From Bacteroidales bacterium (lineage in GTDB: Bacteria > Bacteroidota > Bacteroidia > Bacteroidales > F082), in contig CAAGIO010000024.1 of assembly GCA_900769945.1 (NCBI GenBank), forward strand, positions 36,999-100,998: DNA of 64,000 bases, in the 5' to 3' direction. A program made the position numbers and the translations under genes. Under the pieces are notes generated by a model that did not search any database, was not told the DNA's origin, and was given only the letters and a program-made list of their open reading frames with translations. How positions within the stretch are numbered: the stretch's first letter is position 1; each line of letters starts with the position of its first letter. Positions 8,731 to 16,074 of the stretch are shown one piece after another.

Positions 8731-10494
8731 TTATTCAACAATCATGAATGGCATTAGAGCTTGAACACCTTCGGCGTTTGTTATTATCTCTAATGTCTCA
8801 TAGAATGGATAGTTGTCTCCAAGTTTATTCTTTATCAATGATTTAGCGTATGGTTCCTGTATTGAGCCATTCATTATTGATTGGAGAATATCTTGTTGTT
8901 TCGGATATGTCTTGATAGAGTAATTTGTCAGACCGGCTTGATTTGCGGCGTAGTCAATGGCATTTTCGAGTCCGCCGAGTTCATCTACCAATCCTAACTC
9001 TAAGGCGTCGCTGCCCGACCACACTCTGCCTTGGCCTATTGAGTCAACGTATGATTGGCGCAGGCCTCTTGTGCGAGCTACAAGTGATGTGAAATCGTTG
9101 TAAGTGTTTCCTACATATTTCTGTAACATGGCTTTTTGGTAAGGTGTGAGAGGCTCGGCAATGCTGCCATAGTCGGCGTTTTTGTTTGTTTTAGCCACAT
9201 CGACTGTTATTCCAATCTTCTCGTTTAAGAATTGCTTAGCGTTAGGGAAGGTGCCGAATACGCCTATTGAGCCGGTGAGGGTTGTAGGGTCGGCGAAGAT
9301 CCTGTCACCTTCGGTCGAGATCCAATATCCTCCTGATGCCGCGTAATTACCCATGGAGATGATGAAAGGTTTCTCTGCTTTCGCAAGTTCCACCTCTCTG
9401 CGTATCACTTCCGAAGCGAGAGCACTTCCTCCGGGTGAGTTGACTCTCATAACAATAGCCTTCACTTTCTTGTTTTCTCTGGCTTCGCGAATTGCTTTTG
9501 ACAAGGTCACAGACCCGATTTTTGTGTCGTCGCCCTCTCCGTCATAAATCTGTCCCGAAGCGTATATCACCGCAATCTTATCAGGATAAGTCTCCTCCGC
9601 TGGCCGCAGCTGTGAGTATTGTGAGTTTGTTAATATATTGATTTTCTTAGTGCTTTCTATTCCTGCCAGCTCTTTTATCCTTGCTATTATTTGATCTCTA
9701 TAATATAGACCGTCAATAAATCCTTCTTCAAGTGCTAAGTTAGCATCGAATGTTAATGCAAGTTCATCTGCTAACTCATTGATTCTCTTTATGCTGATAT
9801 TACGCGTCTTGTTGATGTCGCTCAATACCTGATACCATACAGAGTTGAGGAGCTTGTCCATTTGTTCACGGTTGGCGTCGCTCATCTTTTCTAAGAAATA
9901 AGGCTCAACGGCACTCTTGAATTTGTTGTTAGGACCTCTTACTATCTGCATTTCTATGTCTAATTTGTCGAGAAGTTTTTTGTAGAAAATCACTTGAGAG
10001 GCCATCCCGTGGATATCGAGCATTCCATCGGGGTTGATGTATATTTCATCACCGGCTGTTGCAAGGAAATACGCGCCTTGTGACATGTTTTCGGAGTATG
10101 TTATCACGAATTTCCCTGACTCACGGAATCTGAGAAGCTCGTTTCTTATCTCCTCAATGTTTGCTGTTGACGTGCCTATTGACGACAGTTCAAGGAAAAT
10201 TCCGCTGATGTTTGGATCTTTCGCCGCTGCTTTTATGTTTGATATGATGTCGTTCATTCCCGACATGTCATTGCTCTCACTATTGAATCCCCTTAAGGCG
10301 TTTGTAATGTTATCTTCGCATGTCCTGTCAGGGATGTTGTAATTTAAATCCATGTATAATAATGAGTTTGGCCTTATGTTTGCTGTGTTGGTTGTGCTGT
10401 TTAATAAAGCTCCAAATCCAAGGAAGAATAAGACTATTAGCAATAATGCTGATCCTAAGAATGAGGCTAAAAGGAATTTAAAAAACTGTTTCAT
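8731..10494 (-). CDS. sppA: Signal peptide peptidase SppA, long (67K) form
   Basis: A membrane-anchored serine protease that degrades cleaved signal peptides. At 587 residues it is the long form with two fused peptidase-like halves. An N-terminal membrane anchor covers about residues 5-31. The Ser/Lys dyad is split between the halves as in E. coli SppA: Lys193 in FKSAVEP (first half) and Ser387 in GNYAASGGYW (second half). Conserved VNSPGGSALASE and GSIGVFG blocks are present. It has a -7 box upstream and probably forms an operon with the acyltransferase gene. Confidence 0.94.
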   Translation of the reverse strand: MKQFFKFLLASFLGSALLLIVLFFLGFGALLNSTTNTANIRPNSLLYMDLNYNIPDRTCEDNITNALRGFNSESNDMSGMNDIISNIKAAAKDPNISGIFLELSSIGTSTANIEEIRNELLRFRESGKFVITYSENMSQGAYFLATAGDEIYINPDGMLDIHGMASQVIFYKKLLDKLDIEMQIVRGPNNKFKSAVEPYFLEKMSDANREQMDKLLNSVWYQVLSDINKTRNISIKRINELADELALTFDANLALEEGFIDGLYYRDQIIARIKELAGIESTKKINILTNSQYSQLRPAEETYPDKIAVIYASGQIYDGEGDDTKIGSVTLSKAIREARENKKVKAIVMRVNSPGGSALASEVIRREVELAKAEKPFIISMGNYAASGGYWISTEGDRIFADPTTLTGSIGVFGTFPNAKQFLNEKIGITVDVAKTNKNADYGSIAEPLTPYQKAMLQKYVGNTYNDFTSLVARTRGLRQSYVDSIGQGRVWSGSDALELGLVDELGGLENAIDYAANQAGLTNYSIKTYPKQQDILQSIMNGSIQEPYAKSLIKNKLGDNYPFYETLEIITNAEGVQALMPFMIVE

Positions 10495-10535
10495 ATTTAT
10501 GAATTTTTATTAAAAATTACGTTTCAAAAATTTTT

Positions 10536-10543
10536 CAAAGATA
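10536..10543 (-). promoter_or_regulatory. -7 box for sppA
   Basis: On the minus strand this reads TATCTTTG, matching TAnnTTTG, 42 bases before the sppA start. It lies back to back with the folK promoter. Confidence 0.65.
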
Positions 10544-10555
10544 ATATCTTTTTCA

Positions 10556-10563
10556 TATCTTTG
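10556..10563 (+). promoter_or_regulatory. -7 box for folK
   Basis: TATCTTTG matches the Bacteroidota -7 consensus and lies 24 bases before the folK ATG, divergent from the sppA promoter. Confidence 0.65.
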
Positions 10564-10587
10564 CACTCATTAAATGAAAAAAATTGA

Positions 10588-11082
10588 ATGGTCTTAGAGA
10601 AAGTATATATTTTGTTGGGTTCTAACCTTGGTAGTAGGGAGAAATTGATGTGTGAAGCCTGCGTCTTGATTTCTGAACGTTGTGGAAAGATATTGATGAA
10701 GTCGCCTGTGTATGAGTCTGAGCCATGGGGCTTCGATGCAGAGCAATGGTTTCTGAACCAAGTTGTTGAGATAGAGACTTCGCTTTCTGCCGACGATCTG
10801 ATGAGGGAGCTCCTATCAATAGAGTTGTCTCTTGGTCGTGACAGAGTAACTCCTCATGAAGGATTTGTATCTCGCCCTATCGACCTTGATATTTTATATT
10901 ATGGTAATCATATTATTGATACAGAGTTAGTTACGGCTCCGCATCCTCGTCTTCACCTTAGGAGGTTTACTCTTCTTCCGCTCTGTGATATCGCTCCTGA
11001 TTTTGTTAATTTAAGATTGAATATGTCGAACACCCAACTGCTTGAGTCGTGTGATGACAAAGGAATTGTAAATAGATATTAA
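10588..11082 (+). CDS. folK: 2-amino-4-hydroxy-6-hydroxymethyldihydropteridine pyrophosphokinase
   Basis: A 164-residue cytosolic enzyme that transfers pyrophosphate from ATP to hydroxymethyl-dihydropterin in folate synthesis. It has the family start ILLGSNLGSRE, the substrate segment VYESEPWGF, NQVVEIET, and the signature RPIDLDILYYG with the two metal-binding aspartates, followed by PHPRLHLRRFTLLPL. Five bases separate it from the deoxynucleoside kinase gene, so the two form a small nucleotide/cofactor operon. Confidence 0.93.
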   Translation: MVLEKVYILLGSNLGSREKLMCEACVLISERCGKILMKSPVYESEPWGFDAEQWFLNQVVEIETSLSADDLMRELLSIELSLGRDRVTPHEGFVSRPIDLDILYYGNHIIDTELVTAPHPRLHLRRFTLLPLCDIAPDFVNLRLNMSNTQLLESCDDKGIVNRY

Positions 11083-11087
11083 GAATT

Positions 11088-11726
11088 ATGAGATATAACT
11101 ATCTGGCTATTGAGGGTACGATGGGAGCTGGGAAGACCACTCTCTCGACTCGTTTGGCCAATGATTTTAATGGCAAACTGATTCTTGAGGAATATGAGCC
11201 TGATAAGAACCCTTTCCTTGCCAAGTTTTATAACGAGCCAGACAAGTATGCTTTCCAAGTTGAGATGACCTTTCTCGCTTTGCGATTCCAACAGTTGAAG
11301 GATAAGCTTTGTGGATTAGATTTGTTCCACGACTTCATTATCTCGGACTATTATGTTGCCAAATCTCTTATTTTTTCTCGTGAGAATCTTCAAGATGACG
11401 AGTATTCTCTCTTTTCAAGGTTTTTCAATATTATTTTCTCTAATATTCCGAAACCTGAGCTTTTGGTCTATCTGTATTTAGATGTCGAGCATCTTCAGCG
11501 TAATATCCGTAAACGTGGGAGGGAGTACGAGCAAAAAATAGAAAACTCATATCTTGAGAATCTGCAAAGGGGATATTTTGAGTTTATTCGGCAGCAGAAG
11601 GATATGAGGATACTCATTCTTGACACTAATAACATTGATTTTGTCGCTAATGAGAGTGATTATCACAAGATAGTTGAAGCTATTGACCAGCCCTATGATA
11701 TTGGGGTGCATCGTCTTGTGTTATAG
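11088..11726 (+). CDS. Deoxynucleoside kinase family protein
   Basis: A 212-residue P-loop kinase of the dNK/dGK-dAK family, expected to phosphorylate a deoxynucleoside for salvage. The P-loop is GTMGAGKTT (10-18). EEYEPDKNPFL holds the catalytic-base glutamate region, FQVEMTFLALRFQQ is the family nucleoside-binding helix, SDYY replaces the common DRS motif, and RKRGREYEQ is the arginine-rich LID. The family is clear; the preferred deoxynucleoside cannot be read from the sequence. It shares an operon with folK and ends at a strong bidirectional terminator. Confidence 0.86.
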   Translation: MRYNYLAIEGTMGAGKTTLSTRLANDFNGKLILEEYEPDKNPFLAKFYNEPDKYAFQVEMTFLALRFQQLKDKLCGLDLFHDFIISDYYVAKSLIFSRENLQDDEYSLFSRFFNIIFSNIPKPELLVYLYLDVEHLQRNIRKRGREYEQKIENSYLENLQRGYFEFIRQQKDMRILILDTNNIDFVANESDYHKIVEAIDQPYDIGVHRLVL

Positions 11727-11742
11727 TAAGTTATGTTATACT

Positions 11743-11770
11743 AAAAAAGGCTCCTTTAGGAGCCTTTTTT
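11743..11770. terminator. Bidirectional terminator between dNK and ompA
   Basis: A perfect 12-base stem AAAAAAGGCTCC / GGAGCCTTTTTT with loop TTTA. It has a T-run on both strands and so serves the kinase operon and the convergent OmpA gene. Confidence 0.9.
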
Positions 11771-11785
11771 ATATTAATCAGGTAT

Positions 11786-13735
11786 TTATTTCTTTGCTTC
11801 AATTGTCACGCCGGCACGACGTAATTGTGGGAATAATGTTTCAATCTCAGGATAATTCTTGACAAGGTTATTTAATGTTGTGTATTTGTCTGAAGCGTTC
11901 TTGAGTTGTTCCACTATATTCTCTTTGTCAGCGATGTTTGAACCGAGTATTGCCCTGTAGAGACCTTCCCAGTCAGCGCCATTGCCTTTAACAACGAATT
12001 TTGCATTATTGGCTTTATCACCAAGTTCTTCTTTTACGAAATCAGCGGCAACATTTGCGCGTTCTTCAGAGAGTTTATTATTGTACTCAGCAGTGCCTTC
12101 TGGTGATGAGTAGCCTTCAACGGTGACGTTTGTGATAGTGTATCCGTTGCAGAGGCTCTTAGTAACTTGCTCGATAGCGTTCTTATTTGCTTGGCTGTTG
12201 AGTTTGTTTGACTCTGCCTTAGGGAAGAGGAGGTCAGTATAGTTCTGACGGTATGTCTCTTGAACCCTAAGGGTGTCGGTCTTTACCTCAACAATCTTTT
12301 CGGTTCTTGGTTCCTCGTTCTTTTTTTCGCAGTTTTCTTTAGAAGCGCATGGGCATTGAATTGTTGGAGTTGGATACATTCTTTCCTGCATTTCTTCAAT
12401 TTCTGCTCTTCTGTCGCAAGATGTTTTGAATTTGTAGCGAATACCGGCGTTTGCTGTCATCATCCAGTCGTAGTTTTTTCCAGTAGCGATACCTTCAACA
12501 AGGTCAGAACTACAATATGTGGTCGTTCCATCAAAGAAGATATCCCAATTTTTTGACATCTTATAGGTCAATTCAATACCTGCTGGAATTGTCATGGCGA
12601 CCTTTCTACTGCCTATACCGTTCCCTTTAATATTACTGTGCTCGTATCCGAAGCTGTTCCCGTTGTCAAGTCTTCCACGGAACTGTATCTGTCCGATACC
12701 GATATGTGGAGTGACTTCAACAAGGCGTTCTTCATCAGTACCCAAAATGAGGTTGAGGAGATCTATACCGAGGTTGATATTGGCATCGTAATATTCGCCA
12801 TAGTTGAGAGTGAAGAATCCTGGATTTGATGCGTGGTAGATTCCATAACCAACTTTCGCAAACATCTTCCAATTATTGTGGAAAGCAAAACCAACGCCGA
12901 TGTTGCCGTTTCCTCTCATATCTTTCATGACCCATGCTTTGTTATCACCAAAAAGCAATGTGGCTCCACCGTCTGCTGTAACATACCAATAGTTGCAATA
13001 ACTGTTTTGATCGGCGACGTCATTTTTGTGCGCGTTTATCCTATATTTTGCACCTAAATTAATGCTGCTTATCCAATCGTTATGTACGCCTGAAGGATAG
13101 TTGTCAATTAAGTCTGTGTTTGTGTAATTTGCAGTGAAATCAAGGAATAAGTCCCAATTTTGAGAAAGCTTATATGCAATGTCAATGCCAAGGGGAACGA
13201 TGGTCTCAACTTTTCTCTTGTCGATACCTGTTCCAGGGTTGTTTGCATCGTTGTTGTTGTAGCCAATTGTACTTGTTGTACCATTGTTTTTATCAATGCT
13301 TGCTCTGTATTGAATGTATCCGACACCGATATGAGGTGTGAGGGATATCGTCCTGTTTGGATTATAACCTGCAACAAGGTCAAGCAAACTGATTGTAAGG
13401 TTCAAATCTCCAGTAAGATAGTTTCCTTTGTTAATAGTGAAGACATCTTCATGCTCACCTCTAATCAAGCCGCCTCCGATATTTCCTTTGATACCAAAGA
13501 TGTTGTCAAACTGCCAGCCAAGGCCAATGTTGCCATTGAAATTTGGTTTGATTTTGTTAACATCGCCCGACAAAGCGTTCACTCCTGCGTCTGCAGTAAC
13601 GTAAAAGTAACTCTTGAAGTCTTTTCTGTTAGGTTTTGCTTCTGTTTTGTCAGCTTCCTGTGCAACAGCGCATAGCGCAAATGCTGACAAACCTAATGTT
13701 AGAATTGATTTTTTAAAAAATGTAAATTTACCCAT
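11786..13735 (-). CDS. OmpA family outer-membrane protein with two tandem barrel-like domains
   Basis: A 649-residue envelope protein. A signal peptide (about 1-26, ending ALCAVAQ) is followed by two homologous beta-rich repeats. Repeat one (about 40-250) begins SYFYVTADAGVNALSGD and contains TPHIGVGYIQYR and LSQNWDLFLDFTANY. Repeat two (about 255-455) begins NYWYVTADGGATLLFGD and contains TPHIGIGQIQFRG and MSKNWDIFFDGTTTY. A Cys- and Pro-containing linker leads to a C-terminal OmpA-like peptidoglycan-binding domain (about 505-649; VEGYSSPEGTAEYNNKLSEE). Usual OmpA has one barrel, so this looks like an internal duplication. The gene has its own -7 box and a terminator. The C-terminal domain also resembles that of the neighbouring OmpA-TPR gene (VKGNGADWEG, LRRAGVTI). 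Confidence 0.88.
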   Translation of the reverse strand: MGKFTFFKKSILTLGLSAFALCAVAQEADKTEAKPNRKDFKSYFYVTADAGVNALSGDVNKIKPNFNGNIGLGWQFDNIFGIKGNIGGGLIRGEHEDVFTINKGNYLTGDLNLTISLLDLVAGYNPNRTISLTPHIGVGYIQYRASIDKNNGTTSTIGYNNNDANNPGTGIDKRKVETIVPLGIDIAYKLSQNWDLFLDFTANYTNTDLIDNYPSGVHNDWISSINLGAKYRINAHKNDVADQNSYCNYWYVTADGGATLLFGDNKAWVMKDMRGNGNIGVGFAFHNNWKMFAKVGYGIYHASNPGFFTLNYGEYYDANINLGIDLLNLILGTDEERLVEVTPHIGIGQIQFRGRLDNGNSFGYEHSNIKGNGIGSRKVAMTIPAGIELTYKMSKNWDIFFDGTTTYCSSDLVEGIATGKNYDWMMTANAGIRYKFKTSCDRRAEIEEMQERMYPTPTIQCPCASKENCEKKNEEPRTEKIVEVKTDTLRVQETYRQNYTDLLFPKAESNKLNSQANKNAIEQVTKSLCNGYTITNVTVEGYSSPEGTAEYNNKLSEERANVAADFVKEELGDKANNAKFVVKGNGADWEGLYRAILGSNIADKENIVEQLKNASDKYTTLNNLVKNYPEIETLFPQLRRAGVTIEAKK

Positions 13736-13770
13736 AATATTAATTACTAAATGATTCTTTTTTACGCTGC

Positions 13771-13778
13771 AAAGATAA
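13771..13778 (-). promoter_or_regulatory. -7 box for the two-barrel ompA gene
   Basis: On the minus strand this reads TATCTTTG, 36 bases before the start codon. Confidence 0.65.
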
Positions 13779-13862
13779 CATTATTTTCTTATTGTAGTAA
13801 AGAAAAATCATATTTTTATTGTAAAATTTTATTAAGTATCTTTTGTGTTTCAATCTGTTAAT

Positions 13863-15392
13863 TTATTCTAACAATACAATGAATTTCTCGTTTGTCTGAA
13901 GGCTGATAAACTCCATGTCATTTCTCGCTTTTTCTTTATAATCGCAGTCTTTCGCTATAGCTTTTTTTAACATCTTCAAGGCCGTCTCATCGTCGTCATT
14001 ACGAATCGCAATGATAGCCTTCAGATAAATGACATCTCCACTTTCTTCAATCTGATTTATCGTCTCCTCAGCACGAGAGTATTCTTTATCAAGGGTTTGT
14101 GCTAACGCAATGTTGTAGTCACTGGCATGGTTGTCGGCCGTAAGCAGCCTAACAGCCTTGTCATAGTCGCCTTTGATAATGTTGATTACACCTAAATTAT
14201 AGTTCTCGTTATAACCTAATCTCTGAGCTTCATTGAAATATCTTTCTGCTGCATTATAGTCGTTGTTATTAATTGCACTTATTCCTAAATTATTGTATTT
14301 CACTGCTTTTACGTGATTATCTGAAATAGGGACCTCTTCAATGGTGTTGATGCTTACCTCTGTCCTTCTTAATTTCGGAAGAATGTTGTTGGCCATTTCC
14401 GGATATTTTTTAATATAGCATCTTAGGGCTTCAGCTCTGGCATCTTCATTCAGTGCGCGAAGACTGTTCATTATCTCGTTTTTCTCTCTTATTGTTGACT
14501 TGGATAATGCGTCCATAAAGCCTTCCCAATCGGGGCCGTTTCCTTTGACTGTTACTGTTATATTGTTGTCTTTTAATAGTTTAGAGTAGTTTTCTTTGAT
14601 GTATTTCTCAATAATTCTTGCCCTTCTATACGATAGGTTATCATTGAATTTCGCAGGTCCGTCTGGTGATGCCCAGCCCGTTATCTCTATGCTTTTTACC
14701 GATTTGCTGCTTTTTATTAAGGATGATAAGCTTGTCAAACGGCTGTATGCGTCTGAGTTCTGCCCGGTATGTAGATTCAGTTTGAAAGAGTTTTGCGAGA
14801 AGAACACGTTATCGATTTTCTTCATCTCCACCTCGTGTTTCTTTACCTCGGCTTTGTGAAGTGACTTCTTGTCAATGTTTAATGCTGTCGTTATCACGCC
14901 TTGCCCAATGATGAAGGTGTCGCATGTCATAAACTTCTCTTTTTCAATGATTTCGTCCTTGCTGAGATGTATCTTCTCTTTGGGCTCGTAAATGATGGGG
15001 TCGATGATGAGAAGGCAGTTCTTCATGTCGTCGAAGTAGGGGACGCTTACACTGTATGTGAAGATGCCTCCGTATCTGTAATCAACCACATCGCCATAGC
15101 CATCTACTTTCTGCCCTATGTAGTTGGCTGCTGGCAGCTCCGTCTGCCCGTTTTTGTAAATTAATGTTGGAGTGATGTTCATCGCACTCTTCTTCCCGAA
15201 ATATCTCTCCGGGAACTCCGTTGTGATAGTGATAGTTACCATATTGCCGCACTCTTCAAGTATCTCCGGTGTGGCATAAAAATGAACATCATAAATCTTC
15301 TTTGTCATCTTCTTTATTGACTGAGCGATAGAAGATGAAGGCATTATTAATAAGGTGGTAATGATGCCTGCGAATAATAATAGTTTTTTCAT
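13863..15392 (-). CDS. Exported OmpA-domain protein with C-terminal TPR repeats
   Basis: A 509-residue exported protein. The signal peptide MKKLLLFAGIITTLLIMPSS ends near SIAQ. An N-terminal beta-rich region (about 25-180) has no family I recognise. An OmpA-like domain follows (about 195-345: ITGWASPDGPAKFNDNLSYRRA, VKGNGPDWEGFMDAL, LPKLRRTEVSI), then TPR-like helices (about 360-509: AVKYNNLGISAINNNDYNAAERYF). Its OmpA domain is clearly paralogous to that of the downstream two-barrel OmpA, so they may work together at the cell envelope. I start at the ATG before the signal peptide (15392) rather than at 15416. It lies 64 bases after trmH on the same strand without a clear promoter. Confidence 0.78.
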   Translation of the reverse strand: MKKLLLFAGIITTLLIMPSSSIAQSIKKMTKKIYDVHFYATPEILEECGNMVTITITTEFPERYFGKKSAMNITPTLIYKNGQTELPAANYIGQKVDGYGDVVDYRYGGIFTYSVSVPYFDDMKNCLLIIDPIIYEPKEKIHLSKDEIIEKEKFMTCDTFIIGQGVITTALNIDKKSLHKAEVKKHEVEMKKIDNVFFSQNSFKLNLHTGQNSDAYSRLTSLSSLIKSSKSVKSIEITGWASPDGPAKFNDNLSYRRARIIEKYIKENYSKLLKDNNITVTVKGNGPDWEGFMDALSKSTIREKNEIMNSLRALNEDARAEALRCYIKKYPEMANNILPKLRRTEVSINTIEEVPISDNHVKAVKYNNLGISAINNNDYNAAERYFNEAQRLGYNENYNLGVINIIKGDYDKAVRLLTADNHASDYNIALAQTLDKEYSRAEETINQIEESGDVIYLKAIIAIRNDDDETALKMLKKAIAKDCDYKEKARNDMEFISLQTNEKFIVLLE

Positions 15393-15456
15393 AATTGTAT
15401 TGTTTATTGTTTCCAATAAAACAACTTTGAAAAAACTTGGTTCGATACTTTAATAA

Positions 15457-15993
15457 TTAATGTGTGATGATTCTTCTTAGGTCGTTAAAGATGTGGTACA
15501 TTATTATCCCGCCTGTTATTGAGACGTTTAACGAGTGCTTGGTGCCTTCCTGCGGTATCTCTATTGCTTGTGTGCAGTAGGGCAGAACCTCCTCATCTAC
15601 CCCGTCAACCTCGTTGCCAAAGATAAAGGCAGACTTCTCCGGTGTTACAAAGTCGTTAAGCTTTACGCTGTCTTCAACCTGTTCCACTGCAAATATTTTA
15701 TAATCTATTGATTTTAAATGCTCACAAGCCTCTGCCGTGGTCTCGAAATATCTCCATTCAACACTCTCGTCGGCTCCTAATGCTGTCTTGTGTATCTCTC
15801 TGTGCGGAGGTGTGGCTGTTATTCCGCAAAGAAAAATGGCCTCTATCCTGAAGGCGTCTGCAGTGCGGAAAAATGAGCCGACGTTACTCAATGAGCGTAC
15901 GTTGTCAAGCACAATGATGGCTGGAATCTTTGTAACCTTATGATAATCATCTATGTCTAACCTGTTTAACTCAGGCATCGTTAGCTTTCTCAT
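15457..15993 (-). CDS. SpoU/TrmH family RNA 2'-O-methyltransferase
   Basis: A 178-residue SPOUT enzyme that uses SAM to methylate a ribose 2'-OH in tRNA or rRNA. The three family motifs are present: NVRSLSNVGSFFRTADAF (motif 1, Asn31 and Arg43), FIFGNEVDGV (motif 2) and IPQEGTKHSLNVSITGGI (motif 3, knotted SAM site). It is short and has no N-terminal substrate-binding domain, as in TrmH/TrmL-sized proteins. The target RNA cannot be told from sequence. Confidence 0.88.
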   Translation of the reverse strand: MRKLTMPELNRLDIDDYHKVTKIPAIIVLDNVRSLSNVGSFFRTADAFRIEAIFLCGITATPPHREIHKTALGADESVEWRYFETTAEACEHLKSIDYKIFAVEQVEDSVKLNDFVTPEKSAFIFGNEVDGVDEEVLPYCTQAIEIPQEGTKHSLNVSITGGIIMYHIFNDLRRIITH

Positions 15994-16009
15994 GTTCCCA
16001 AATTTTTTG

Positions 16010-16017
16010 CAAAGTTA
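16010..16017 (-). promoter_or_regulatory. -7 box for the SpoU methyltransferase gene
   Basis: On the minus strand this reads TAACTTTG, 16 bases upstream of the start codon, implying a very short leader. Confidence 0.6.
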
Positions 16018-16047
16018 CTTTTTTTAAAATTATTGCTGAAAAATATT

Positions 16048-16055
16048 TACTTTTG
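16048..16055 (+). promoter_or_regulatory. -7 box for mutS
   Basis: TACTTTTG matches TAnnTTTG and lies 19 bases before the mutS ATG. Confidence 0.6.
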
Positions 16056-16074
16056 TACTTTAAAATTTTGATAA

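Noticed and set aside
13160..13675. Plus-strand open frame (171 codons) inside the OmpA gene
   Set aside because: Antisense to the first barrel repeat; Cys/Val-rich shadow translation with no start context.
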